Of a stretch of 64,000 nt of DNA, positions 12,240-24,822 are shown piece by piece (the first letter of the stretch is position 1; each line of letters begins with the position of its first letter). The notes under the pieces were generated by a model, which saw nothing but the letters and a program-made list of their open reading frames with translations, was not told where the DNA came from and ran no database searches. The DNA is from Byssochlamys sp. IMV 00236 (Eukaryota; Ascomycota; Eurotiomycetes; Eurotiales; Thermoascaceae), in NCBI GenBank assembly GCA_001931875.2, contig MSJH02000818.1:310001-374000 (forward strand), written 5' to 3'. The position numbers and the translations under genes are program-made.

Positions 12240-13659
12240 TCACAGATTACTCTTTCCATTCTCCTCATCCCCAAACATGTCCTTCTTCCAGCGTACCTCG
12301 ACCTCACGAGGACCCTCTTTATTGAAGCGTACAATCACCACTCGATCACTTTCGCCCTTCTTATCTGAGTCCCTGAGCTCAGGTCCCGGGCTGTCCAGCG
12401 CCAGGACAACTCTTCCGTCTGGCAGCATCTTCAGCATCTTGGGTGATATATATTTGTCCGTCCAAGGAGGGCTGCCAGAATGCACGAACTCGACTAGCTC
12501 CGATCGGCGCCTCTTCAGCTCCTCGGGCGAGGCAGTGTCTCGAGGTTCCTTATCCAGGAACCCAGAGACGATATGTAACAGTATATATTGCGGTGGGAAC
12601 AGGATGATCTCTCCTGCACCTGCTAACCGTAGCCATTCGGAAGCCGGCAGGAACCGTGCTTCCATGATCTCAACACCTCCATCAGTAGTAGGCACTTGGA
12701 CCTCTTCACGTCCACCCTCCGCCGGGATATCCCGCAGAAGCTGCTTCTCCGACTCCTGCGGAAGAGGCAGGAAATAGAGGTACATTTGCGTAGTGAACCG
12801 CTTAGGGGCATTTATGGGTGTGATCCAATGCGTAAAAGGGATCAGAGGCTCTGTAAAGATACGGAATTAGCAGTAGTTTATCTTCACGTTGAGAACACCC
12901 CCGTAATGCCTACCTGTATCAGGCTCGGCATTCTCGTTCTGCTTCTTGAGCCATTCAGGGAAGGTCGTCTCCCGTCTATGGATGGCATGTCTGCCATTCT
13001 CTTTCTCCGCGGGATCAACAGTGATCATCCGACCGGTAGACTTGTCCTTGGCAAGGAGAATTCCGCTCTCTTCGAATAGCTCTCTGATTGCTGCCTTCCG
13101 GTAGTAAATTGCTTCGTCGTGTCTCTTGGGATGCTCTGGCGGCGGATATTCTCCGTCTTGCAGCGAGATGTTTCCTCCTGGGAAGACATGCGCGGATGCA
13201 AATGACGAGGAGCTCTTGACGCGGTGTAGCAAAAGGATCTCATTCTTTGGCGAGACCAGGATCACACTACACTACTGTCAGCTTCTTTATGCGTTGAACA
13301 TAGTATCGGAAGGGGTGATATATCTATGGTCAATATGTGTTCATATTGCCGTTACGTGTATGCTCTTGTGAGGCTTGGCAGACAGGTACGATGATTGGAC
13401 ATTATTCTAACCTTGAACTGGGTCTTGGAGGCGAAGGCTTGCCTTTGGCAGGGCGTGCAGTCTTCTGCGACATGCCCTGTGATGAGATGGTCTTATCCCG
13501 ACTGGCCATTGTAGAGTAATGAAGGGAATATGAACGTCGAGCCGTTGGACCTGGGTAGCACTTCAGGCAACACAAGGGATTGCGCTGAGGTAGGATCTTT
13601 ACGGATCGATGCAGTGGCTGGCGAAGGAGGCTTATAGATACACCAAGAAAAGAAACCAT
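12240..13659 (-). CDS. Nudix hydrolase, NUDT19/RP2p-like
   Basis: Predicted to hydrolyse a nucleoside diphosphate linked to another moiety; animal NUDT19 acts on CoA species in peroxisomes, but the substrate here is unknown. Three exons, 13659-13412, 13266-12914 and 12850-12240, give 403 residues. Introns are 13411-13267 (donor GTTAGA) and 12913-12851 (donor GTAGGC, acceptor TTTACAG). Family features are ILVSPKNEILLLHR, HVFPGG, the Nudix helix core AAIRELFEESGILL, and the conserved FTHWITP and FTTQMYLYFLP segments. Two in-frame starts exist: Met1 at 13659 opens a 50-residue segment rich in Arg/Leu/Ser without acidic residues, resembling a mitochondrial presequence, and Met51 at 13509 gives a 353-residue form. 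The C-terminus is SNL, a weak PTS1-like tripeptide. Which start is used cannot be told from sequence. The first splice junction is the least certain. Confidence 0.88.
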
Positions 13660-13981
13660 CTCTACTGAGGGCAGAGTAGTGTCATAGGAACTGCATAAGA
13701 TTCATTTTAATTGCGTTAAGGTACCTCAGGTACGGACTATCTACCGACTGGAATGCGCTCCGGGATGCGGGGAAGGATTAGCCGCCCGCGACCGAGGCGT
13801 CCAGTACTTAACTTGAACCAAGCATAACATGAACATGGAAACCACAATCTCTCCTCAATAAAACTCCAGAACCTGAACCCCGGTTTTTTCTTTTTGCGAC
13901 GTAGCTACACGTCGTCGAATGAGAATCAATGGTATCAGAGTACGGTAAAAATTCCATACGGTGTCATCTCATGTTTCGAAT
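13660..13981. other. Nudix gene promoter / imdA 3' region
   Basis: Short spacer between two minus-strand genes, containing the Nudix gene promoter and the imdA 3' UTR. No distinct element recognised. Confidence 0.5.
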
Positions 13982-15876
<1,895 letters not shown>

Positions 15877-17054
15877 CGTGAACTCGCTTTTTTCTGAGAA
15901 AAAAGTCGTTATTCGTTAAAAAGGAGAGAAAGAAAAGATAAGAAAAAAGAGATTTTATGAGATCACGACCAACAGAGCGACGGTGAAAACGTTCTGTTGA
16001 CGGGGAAAAGATTCCTTTCCCAAGAAAAGAAAAGAAAAGAAGAAAAAGTTCTCACGGGAAGTACTGATGGTTTTTTTTTTCTGTCTGCCTCTGCCGGGTG
16101 GGGTCATCACCAATCAAGACTGTTGATAATGCGCCACTCAGAAAACGGCCTGAAAGGCGGTGAGGATTCTGCTGATGATGTGATAAGATAGCTATGGTAA
16201 GCATTAGTTATCAGCTATTAACTAGGTAGTTAGGAGGTAGTTTGTCCCTCATAAGGGCTCAGGCTGTTGCTATAGCTTTCTGGAAGCTGCTTTCCAGGGC
16301 AATATTACTCCCAATCTCATAGTGGACAGTAAAGAAGTTTCCCAGCGATCTGGTAAATCGTAAAGCGGCGCAGACAACGCTCACTACCCCGCCATATCCC
16401 ACCACCATCGTTCTGGCAAGGCATAATCACTACCATTGGAAATCAGCTCATGCATCCACAGTGTGTAGATTTGATATGGGTTCTTCAACTTGCGGGTAAG
16501 CGGGAGACTGCTTTGATCTGTGTTTGGAGTGAGCCCTCGAAAAAGAGAAATATGAAGTTTATCTTCTAGGAGCTTTCCAATTGGTAACCATGGCCCTGAG
16601 TCTCCTATATCAATTTCTAGACGAAAATAGAATGAAAGGATCCCATCAGCATCGCACATTGGCTTTCACCTTAGACTTCTGTGGCTCCAGGTCCTCGCCA
16701 CCTATTACTGCAGATTTCAAAGCGATATCTCCCATCGTAGACCAATACATAGTTCAAAGAAATAGCTATTCCGTTGTTTTGGTTACCAGCCTTGCTTGCG
16801 GCACAGCGGGTAGGTACCTAGGCACCAACAAAGACAGCACGGTTGTAGGCGGCTGCAAATATTAAGTCACATGATGACACTTGCTATGTATAGTCTTGGA
16901 ATTTGACAAAGAAACGACAACTTAATATTAACTGGGTTTATTTTCAGTGTTTTATCTCTCGTACGAATAGCTGTCTCTATTTGTACTGCGTATCTGACCG
17001 CAGGAGACGGTAGTTTCTCTTACAGCACCACATCGTCTTTCAAATCGCCCGAAT
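15877..17054. other. imdA promoter and start of accessory region
   Basis: The first 200 bases upstream of imdA are A/G-rich on the plus strand, as expected of its pyrimidine-rich leader. A possible frameshifted minus-strand gene (16384-16735) is listed separately. The remainder holds nothing recognised. Confidence 0.5.
16384..16735 (-). pseudogene. Possible small gene or relic with a frameshift
   Basis: A 91-codon minus-strand frame (16659-16384) reads like real protein: it contains LSFYFRLEIDIGDSGPWLPI, then KLLEDKLHISLFRGLTP, then NPYQIYTLW, with balanced composition. Immediately upstream a second frame starting at ATG 16735 reads MGDIALKSAVIGGEDLEP and stops just inside the first. The two would join if one frame slip, or an unrecognised tiny intron, lay near 16650. 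I know no family for it. It may be a decayed gene, a short hypothetical starting at 16659, or chance. Confidence 0.3.
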
Positions 17055-18096
17055 ATGCCTCCTAGACTTCAGGGCCCGCATAGTCGCTCTCAGCAAACCG
17101 TTGAAACTCGCTGGAACAGAATTTGCAACTACAAGAACGAGCTGATAACACACGCTCAATGTACCGAGCTGGGGATAAAAGTCACTCGTCTCGAACTCGA
17201 AACTAGCCCTGATCCTGGAGAAGGGAGCAGACTAGTCGCTGGCTCTTATTTCGAACCACTGACAGACGATTTCATGTTGAATCATCCTATCGACGAAGTC
17301 AGGCTACGACAGGACTTGAAAGAAGAACCGCAGTTTCTCGTTATGAGAGATTACAACCCCGAGGCTGCTGCGGAAGAAGCAAAGGACAAGGCATTTGGCC
17401 AGAAGCACTGGGGCCCGAAACAATGTCTCTCAAAGGCAGTATCTGTTTTGGAGAGACATATATTCTATGTGCCTCGAGTGAGCAGCCAGGGGCCGGTTGG
17501 AGACTCCTTGATAGATCTTACCGGCTGGTCTAGTGTCAAGTGAGTCTACGATATTATCCTGTCCTGTACCCTTCATGATACAATGTGCTGATAAACCTTG
17601 AATCCTACAGCGACGAGTCCACTTTATCACAGGCATTCTATCTGCCATCACGGAACCTCCGAGATTCCGCGCACCCCGTCAGGATCTTATTGGAGGCAGA
17701 GGACTCCCTATACCCACACGTTAGTATGGTTGTTCAACATAATACAGACGATATTGTGCAAGATGGCCTGATACTGCGCCATGAGTTAGCCTACATTCTC
17801 AATGTGATGAGAATTCGTCTAGGCGAAGGTCAATTTCGTAAGACACAGCCACACCCAGTAAGTCGAAAAGCTCTCATACGTCGTTTAACAAGTGCTAATC
17901 GGAGATGATTCAGGTGTTGATGCTGTCGTTCGTGGCTCCTCAACATGGGCGAATTTTGGAAGCTTACATTAAGGACCAGAACAAGATCGAGGTAGCGTGT
18001 AGTCGCCTGTACAGTTTTGAGCAGAATGCAACTGCGCCTTTTGAGCTGTTTTATCGCTGGATTTTGAGTCAGCCTATTGGTTTGTCGAACCGTTAG
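17055..18096 (+). CDS. Uncharacterised fungal protein, three exons
   Basis: Exons 17055-17539, 17611-17857 and 17914-18096 give 304 residues. Donors are GTGAGT and GTAAGT, branches GCTGAT and GCTAAT, acceptors CTACAG and ATTCAG; all phases agree, which supports a real gene. No signal peptide, membrane segment or catalytic motif is seen. The C-terminal third (LRHELAYILNVMRIRL, then LMLSFVAPQHGRILEAYI and APFELFYRWIL) resembles a widespread family of unnamed ascomycete proteins that I recognise only by pattern. Function unknown. It sits at the edge of the variable region. Confidence 0.72.
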
Positions 18097-19106
18097 AACC
18101 AAGCCCCCCCAACCGCATAGGTGATAATTTGCAGTGTTGCTTGGGTTTGGCCGCAAAGACTGAATGGCATCCTCCTGTATCTACTATCTACATTGTTTCA
18201 TCTCCGTGGCATGACAGCACTAGTGTGTGAAAAAGTCAAATTGTACGGTGATCAACATTCTAGACTGCTCTCAGCAATTTGTGCATGTCGTTATTCAGAA
18301 AGATAACTATGTTGTATTCTCTCATTCAAGACCTTATCATTCCTATAGCAGTACTTTTTCGAGACAGGCACTCGAGTAAACGCACACCTGGGCTCTTCCT
18401 ATAAGTGATAGGCTTAAAGTAATTGCATATTTCTTGAATGCAGGGGCCCTTCCTCCTAAATTTCATAGAGAGCTTGAGTGAATGCGTCTCTGGGCTCTTG
18501 CTACAAGTGACAGGTGTGTAGTGACTCTGTAAATCGTAGATCCAGGGTCCGTCCCACTAGAATGAGTAAAGAACTTCACTGAATATACCTCTGAAATCTT
18601 AGTATAAGTACCAGTCTACAGTGGCTCCATCGATGTCAGATTTCAAAAATCTTCTTCTATCGCATCTACCCTGGCTTAGCCAGGAGGGAGCCTGCTGCGC
18701 CTCTGGCCCGTATAAACTACATATAGTACCTTACATCTACCATATTTAGTAAAGAACCAGCTTTGTCCTCTTTTCCTAAAGACTTTCTGTGGTAGCTTCC
18801 TACTATATTACAGTACATAAATTTGTGAGTGTCTCAAAGAGGTCGTTTCTGTCTTTGAGCAACATGTCCTCCGCGACGGAGCGGCCTGGGTTGGGTTGGG
18901 CAGTCCCTGACGGACATTGAAACAAAGGATCTAGATCAGCAGGTCTCAAAGAAACTACATTCTGAGGTGGTTGGAGTTTCTATTAAATTCACCTAGAAGA
19001 ACCTGCTTCAAGCAGATCGTTCGCACCTCCGGGAAGCCTCCAGCACCAGCAAATATCTAACAGGCACATCTTCTTTCCATCACATTCTCTGCTCTGTTGC
19101 AGCAAA
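18097..19106. other. Non-coding accessory spacer with tandem repeat
   Basis: About 1 kb with no recognisable coding sequence. It carries the diverged ~102-bp tandem repeat at 18371-18675, listed separately, and AT-rich sequence up to the next gene. Confidence 0.6.
18371..18675 (+). repeat. Three diverged ~102-bp tandem copies
   Basis: Units begin at about 18371, 18473 and 18574. Each opens with a CTYGAGTRAA-like start (the third is more diverged), followed by a CTGGGCTCTT-like block and a (C/A)TATAAGTGA-like block at matching offsets. By eye copies 1 and 2 agree at roughly two thirds of positions in their first half and copy 3 less. Many differences are C/T or G/A, compatible with repeat-induced point mutation, though I did not compute a RIP index. 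The end of the third unit is approximate. Confidence 0.6.
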
Positions 19107-20126
19107 ATGTCGCGAAAATTCCGATTCCCAGAAACAGAACGGCAGTGGAACGATGCAATTCGAAAGGCCGCTCTCCAAAATGCTTCACTTCGCACTCTAT
19201 CATTGAGGTCTGCCTCTCGGGTGCCAATAGCCCAGTTCCTGCTGCTCAGGATTATATATAAGAGCAAAGACGCGGACGAATTCGATGCAAATGACTGGGG
19301 GCTTAGTACACACATCGCAACAGCCCGCCAACATTTGCAATATTTTTTTGAGTTTCAGGCATATCTCCAGAATGTCGCCCTTGACGCTGGAGTTACGCAA
19401 ATAGGCCAGCTCCAAGGTCTCCAGCTGGGAATATTCGAGCTTCCGCGAGAACAACAACGACACGTACAGGATTTCAGCAACTATTTAGGCCAAAGGAGGC
19501 CAACTGCAGGGTCTACTGCCCTTGATGTGCTACCAAAGGCAGATGAAGAGACTGTCAACTTTGCACTCGTGGACTTTTTGCAGGCAATCTGCCTTAAAGT
19601 CCCAGGAGTATACTCCCGCTGGGTCCCCACAAGGCTCCAGATGAAAGCCAACTTTGGCCGGGCTAGCTATATAGCGCTTCTGGACGGCGGCCTATCGATC
19701 TGGGGGGAGCCGGAGAAGGTGAACGCACTTGTGGAGTGCAAGGCCAATAGAAGAATAGATGTCCTGCCGTCAGTGCAGTTCCAGGAAGCCTCACAAATAG
19801 CTGCATGGCTGATGCAGGAGTATCGCCCTGCAAGTGGCGACACTGGAAGGTACGTGGAACATAGCGATGAAGTAGAAGTTGTACGCTAATATAAGAACCG
19901 TTGTCTCAGAATCTTCCTTGTCTCCCAGAATGGGACTGAGGTATACCTCACACTGGGCACCCTCGACAGACAATACTTGAAGTATCTGACTCGAGACCAG
20001 CATACTTCCAGGTTCCTGAAATTGCATCGCTATGGTCCATGGCACATAATCGACGCCCACGATATGGGACCATATTACGGAACGGGCCCTGATTCCGCCA
20101 GGGCTCACCGCCCCTACAGTATTTAG
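19107..20126 (+). CDS. Fungal PD-(D/E)XK nuclease-like domain protein
   Basis: Exons 19107-19849 and 19910-20126 (donor GTACGT, acceptor CTCAG) give 319 residues. The middle of the protein fits a PD-(D/E)XK nuclease-like fold: LLDGGL with Asp193, then ALVECKA with Glu210 and Lys212 as the (D/E)-x-K element, preceded by a helix (VNFALVDFLQAICLKVPG) and followed by a Gln-containing helix (QEASQIAAWLM). This resembles the domain abundant in unnamed ascomycete proteins. There is no signal peptide. Substrate and role are unknown; such domains occur in restriction-like, repair and selfish-element proteins, but nothing here proves activity. A decayed relative lies at 37395-37648 on the other strand. 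The neighbours are a tandem repeat and a retroelement relic. Confidence 0.75.
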
Positions 20127-21385
20127 GCAGTTACAGCAAGTATCTTAATAGGGTCATCACTTTAACACCTACAAACCCATGCTTTTATGGCATCATCCGG
20201 GTCTAGTCCGACCATCACATAACATGGAAATGCCGAGGCTGCTAGGGAGAAAGTAATGTCGTAGCGCGGTGCTTTTGACTATGTAAGGTATACATACCTA
20301 GGTACGTATACTTAGAGAAGCGAGACATCCTTGGCTCTGTACGTCCGGTGTCCTATGTACTGAGTTAAATCTTATAGTAACCTACATGTATGGTGATGAA
20401 GCTAATTGATTCTTGATGGTGGCGACAAAGGGATTCGTCTCTTCTTTGCATATATGGAATTATGTTGCTCAATTGGTTTTCTGACTATGATCCTGTGTTT
20501 TCCTAGTAACTCGAGGAACTAACTATCAGCCGATCATAGGACCAAATATCCCATTCCACACCATAACGATAGATTTTGTCGTGGGCCTACCAGACACGGG
20601 GGATGACGATCAGATACTTACCGTGATGTGCAAATCTACCAAACATGTCACCTTTATTGCAGGCCATAATATTTACACTGCTCGCGACTGGGCGCTAGCA
20701 CTTCTTGAACAGCTATAGCTTGGCGACTGGGGACTTCCATCGGTAATCTTATCAGACCGAGATCCTAATAATAATAAATTATCCATGTTACCATAAGTAC
20801 ATAGTATCTAGCTTGCTTGTTTCCTGCGTTTTCTCTCTCAACTTGTCAACCATGAGGGGTAAATGTTATATAAGCAGGGCTTTCCCCTCATGTGTAACCT
20901 GAAGCGGAATGACCAAAGAACCAACAATCTCTCCTCCCCTCATCTATATTATTATTACCCCTCATCTGTATTATTATGGATCGATCTGATATCGACTGTC
21001 GTCATAACGCGATTCGTTTTTAACAATATCCTGCTGTCGCACCCAGAAACTGCTGTGCTTCCCAAACATTCAATGACTTCATGCTTGCGTTGCGCATAGA
21101 ACTTTCCGGACCTTCCCGTAGACTGAGGACAGTTCTGTCATCACTTACAACTACATTGACGCGTTCGTCAATCTGTGGCCGAATGATACCCCAGAGCAAT
21201 GTTAGAGATAGGTAAAGAGCATCCTATATAACAATTGATCCTCTTCCTGTAGGGCAGATGTTGTCTTGGCGGCAGATTGCAATCATCCGCATATCCCTGA
21301 ATTAATTAGACGAGACGAGACGGTCATTGTCTGCTCTCTACATCTTGTACTGGAATCGATGGTCTTTTAATTCTTTAATCCATCA
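20127..21385. other. Spacer with Ty3/Gypsy integrase relic
   Basis: No intact gene. The retroelement fragment at 20527-20769 is listed separately. A short direct repeat of the form CCCCTCATCTRTATTATTAT occurs twice near 20936-20978. No LTR or target duplication could be identified. Confidence 0.55.
20527..20769 (+). mobile_element. Ty3/Gypsy retrotransposon integrase fragment (decayed)
   Basis: One frame reads like the integrase core of fungal Gypsy elements: FHTITIDFVVGLPDTG, then ILTVMCKSTKHVTFIAGHN, then ARDWALALLEQL, an in-frame TAG at 20716-20718, and GDWGLPSVILSDRDPN. The first and third Asp of these blocks match the first two acidic positions of the DDE triad (DF...LP and SDRD). About 80 codons remain, there is at least one stop, and no reverse transcriptase, gag or LTR is visible. 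It cannot be functional. Confidence 0.8.
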
Positions 21386-22900
21386 ATGGCTCGTCAAAAG
21401 GAACGCGTTCTAATCTTGGGAGGCGGCTGGGGAGGATTTGTCCTCTCGCGCCATCTCTCGCCGGCGAAGTACGACATAACGGTTGTATCACCGAGGCAGA
21501 ACTTCGTTTTCACTCCTCTGCTGTCGGAGGCGACAGTCGGCACTCTTGAGTTTTCCCACGTCGTCGAACCCGTTCGTGACCGGAAACACCGTATCAATTT
21601 CGCACCGGCAGTGGCCCGGAGCGTCGACTTCGTCAACAAAAGGGTATCTTGCGAAGCTAGTATCGTGCAGGGACAAGCGACAGACATTGTGGTCAGATCG
21701 GAACCGGAGAAGGTGGAGAGCACCCGAGAGATGAGAGGAAAGGAACAAGACGTTCAAAGATGGCGCCAAGGCACCAAGTTTGAAGTCGACTACGATAAGC
21801 TCGTGATCGCAACCGGCTCTATCACAAACACATTCAACACGCCGGGAGTGCAGGAAAACGCTCTGCTGTACAGAGACATTGAAGATGCACGTAAAGTCCA
21901 GAGACGAATCAGGGAGTGCTTCGAGCTGGCAGTGCTGCCAAACAAGCCCGAGGAACTGCGTACACATCTGCTTCACTTTGCTGTCGTAGGAGGAGGACCC
22001 ACGGGTATCGAGTTCGTCGGGCTTGTGGCGGACTATATCCGGAGGGATCTGTTGAAATACTACCCGCAGGTGAAGGATCGTGTGCGCATCACTCTGTACG
22101 ATGTCGCTCCAAAGATATTGGGCATGTTCGACGAGTCTCTTTCAACATATGCTATGGAGACGATGAAACTGCAAGGCGTCGACATCAAAACCTCCCACCA
22201 CATCGAGGAGCTGCGATGGGGTGAGCCATACAAGCCTAGAATAGATATGGATCCCAAGACTTGCTTGACGTTGAAGACCAAGGAAGACGGAGAGACAGGT
22301 GTGGGTATGTGCGTCTGGGCCACTGGAAATGCGATAAACCCCTTCGTCAAGCAAGCGCTGTCCGACCTCGATGAGTTCCCAGAGGCATCTGTCCTGAAGA
22401 GCCCCAGTGGCCTAACCCAAGACGCCAAGCCAACAGGCTGGAAAGTGAAGAAAAACCCCAAGGCTTTGCTTGTGGACGGTTATTTCCGACTTCAACTGGA
22501 GGCAAAGGATGGGACTACCGCAGTTATGAAAGATGTCTTCGCAATTGGCGACAACGCTATGCTGGAACACGGGACTCCACCCGCAACAGCGATTGCCGCA
22601 AACCAAGAGGCGAAATACCTAGCTCAGAGATTGAACAAGAACGATTTCGACAGTGCTCCAAGATTCAGTTTCCGGGATATGGGTCTCCTGGCGTATATTG
22701 GCGATGACAAGGGGTTGATGCAGATGCCGCATACGGAGGCGACTCAGAGAAGCAAAATGGTTCCCGAAGGCCTGACAGGTAGAACTGCTTGGCTGATATG
22801 GAGAGGTGCATACTTGAGCTTGGTCCTTAGTTGGAGGAACTGTTTCCTCATTTTGATCTATTGGGTACTCTCACGGCTGTTTGGGCGGAGAATACAGTGA
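21386..22900 (+). CDS. Type II (alternative) NADH:ubiquinone oxidoreductase
   Basis: Single-subunit FAD enzyme that passes electrons from NADH to ubiquinone without pumping protons. One exon, 504 residues. It has two dinucleotide-binding motifs, LGGGWGGF (about 11-18, FAD) and VGGGPTGIEFVG (about 201-212, NADH), the second FAD contact VFAIGDNA, and FTPLLSEATVGTLE near the N-terminus as in NDH-2 enzymes. The last 40 residues contain an amphipathic/hydrophobic segment rich in Trp, Leu and Ile (LIWRGAYLSLVLSWR and on) that would anchor it to a membrane. There is no EF-hand. It starts almost directly with the FAD motif, so no obvious mitochondrial presequence is present; location is therefore uncertain. 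It lies alone in the variable region. Confidence 0.9.
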   Translation: MARQKERVLILGGGWGGFVLSRHLSPAKYDITVVSPRQNFVFTPLLSEATVGTLEFSHVVEPVRDRKHRINFAPAVARSVDFVNKRVSCEASIVQGQATDIVVRSEPEKVESTREMRGKEQDVQRWRQGTKFEVDYDKLVIATGSITNTFNTPGVQENALLYRDIEDARKVQRRIRECFELAVLPNKPEELRTHLLHFAVVGGGPTGIEFVGLVADYIRRDLLKYYPQVKDRVRITLYDVAPKILGMFDESLSTYAMETMKLQGVDIKTSHHIEELRWGEPYKPRIDMDPKTCLTLKTKEDGETGVGMCVWATGNAINPFVKQALSDLDEFPEASVLKSPSGLTQDAKPTGWKVKKNPKALLVDGYFRLQLEAKDGTTAVMKDVFAIGDNAMLEHGTPPATAIAANQEAKYLAQRLNKNDFDSAPRFSFRDMGLLAYIGDDKGLMQMPHTEATQRSKMVPEGLTGRTAWLIWRGAYLSLVLSWRNCFLILIYWVLSRLFGRRIQ

Positions 22901-23487
22901 TCTATGTATAGCCTTTTAGGCCGGCTGTGGAGTATTATCTATGTCTTATGATAACATGATGTATATCTTACAGATAATATAAATATAAATTTCGATTGGC
23001 GATATGTATCTCAAACGTGAATTTAGATGTCAATATTCAAAGTAGACATATACCGGCCCCTGTTGAGAGACGAATGAATGGCGCTACTTATGTGTACATG
23101 TATGTACACTACTTAGCGCGTTCTCTACCCCCCTCCACCTCGGTTCGCAGATACTAACAGAACAATAGAAGGGGAAGCCATGATCGCCACTAACTTAATC
23201 TAAGGATGGAATTTCTGACTTTTCTTGATCTCGTGGTTAAGAACAACCCAAAAAAACCTATGGGTTGCGAAACATTACAGCAACATGACGACAAGCTGAC
23301 CGCAGAGTCTACATTATACTTGGAGAACAATACCCCAGTATTTCCAATATTAAGAACAGAGATACCTTACTTCGGATTTTCATCTATTCCATTAAACAAA
23401 TTCGCCTTTTACCAATCGTGCTTGGAACAGGCACACAATATATCCTAAATTGTGAAAAGAGGAAGAGGACTCAATTGCAAACACAAG
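22901..23487. other. Spacer between NDH-2 and SDR genes
   Basis: AT-rich 3' flank of the NDH-2 gene and promoter of the SDR gene. An 80-codon frame at 23206-23448 has no recognisable features. Nothing else seen. Confidence 0.5.
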
Positions 23488-24822
23488 ATGTCGCAAATGG
23501 GAGAACACGGGGCTTTCAAGGCTCCACAGACTGCTCAGAGTCAGCAAAAGCCAGGGTAGGGATTCCGGATCCTGTATAACAGGCATTGAAGAGAGGTTTT
23601 CTTTTTTTCTTTTTAATTAACTGATTTCTAGGTTGGAGAAGAATATGATGCCACCGAGCGAACCGACCAAACTGGAGGACTGTGGTGATTTTGTAGAATA
23701 TGTTGGATCTGGAAAGCTGAAGGATAAGAAGGTTCTGATTACTGGCGGAGAGTATGTCTCAGAGGGAAAACGTGGCCGCTGCGTTGGAGCAATAGGCTGT
23801 GATTTAATATGACCGGTGCGTTTGGTTATATGCTAACTGCTGATATAGTTCCGGAATCGGCCGTTCCATAGCCGCATTGATGGCGCGGGAAGGTGCTGAT
23901 ATCACGATCGTATACCTTCCCGAAGAGCAGGAAGATGCCATAGAGACCAAGAGGTTGGTCGAATTAGAGAAGCGGACATGCCATCTCTTCGCTGGAAACT
24001 TGATGGATAATGAGACGTGCAAGAGGGCAGTGGACGAACATATTAAGAAGTGAGTTATCATAAATTAGATATTGTCAACATCTTATAGTATAGTTCTTAT
24101 TACTGATTTTGTCTCCAAATAAGTTTCGGGAAGCTCAACGTCCTCGTGAACAACGCCTCACAACAGCTCCTGTGCAGCGACTTCGCACAAATTGATCTAG
24201 ACGAAGTCGCGAAGATCTTCAGGACTAACATTCTTCAGATGTTCGCTGTGACGAAGTTTGCCCTTCCTCATTTACACAAGGGTGACTCGTACGTTGTACT
24301 TCTATCCTTGATTTGGAGCTTCGAGCTAAAAGGACCCTGCAGGATCATAAACAATACATCAGTAACGACTTTCCGCGGCTCCAAAAGTATGGTAGATTAC
24401 TCAGCCACGAAGGGTGCAATTGTGGGTTTCACGCGGTCGCTGGCTGTTCAGCTGGTCCCTAAGGGTATCCGCGTCAATGCTGTTGCGTAAGTCTGCGAAC
24501 AACTTCTGTTCCAGATGGGAATAGATCAGGCTGACACTCTGTTATACTAGTCCTGGAGCGGTCTACACTCCTATCCAGGCGGATACAAGACCTCCTGAGC
24601 AGATGAAGGGTTTCCACTCCAAGAGCCCCCTGGGACGGCCAGCCCAGCCAAGCGAAGTCGCCACCTCTTTCGTCTTCCTTGCTAGCAAGGAGGCATCGAC
24701 TTATTGTGAGTACTCATCGAAAATCAAGCTCCCGTGCTCCCGTCACTATACTGGATCGTATATTGACCACCCATTTCTGAACAGATGGACAGATCCTGCA
24801 CCCCTACCCGATTGGCGATTAA
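23488..24822 (+). CDS. Short-chain dehydrogenase/reductase (classical SDR)
   Basis: NAD(P)-dependent oxidoreductase of unknown substrate. Seven exons, 23488-23555, 23632-23751, 23849-24049, 24124-24288, 24343-24486, 24551-24705 and 24785-24822, give 296 residues with all six junctions in phase. The Rossmann motif TGGDSGIG is at 60-67 (split by an intron), the NNAS motif follows in exon 4, and the catalytic Ser in NNTSVT with YSATK (Tyr204, Lys208) is in exon 5. The N-terminal stretch KPGLEKNM and YVGSGKLKDKKVLITGG matches the bacterial-like GsiB/YghA-type subgroup, as does the C-terminus GQILHPYPIGD. Exon 1 was chosen because it restores the KPGLE lead-in typical of that subgroup. No targeting signal is evident. 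Confidence 0.9.
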
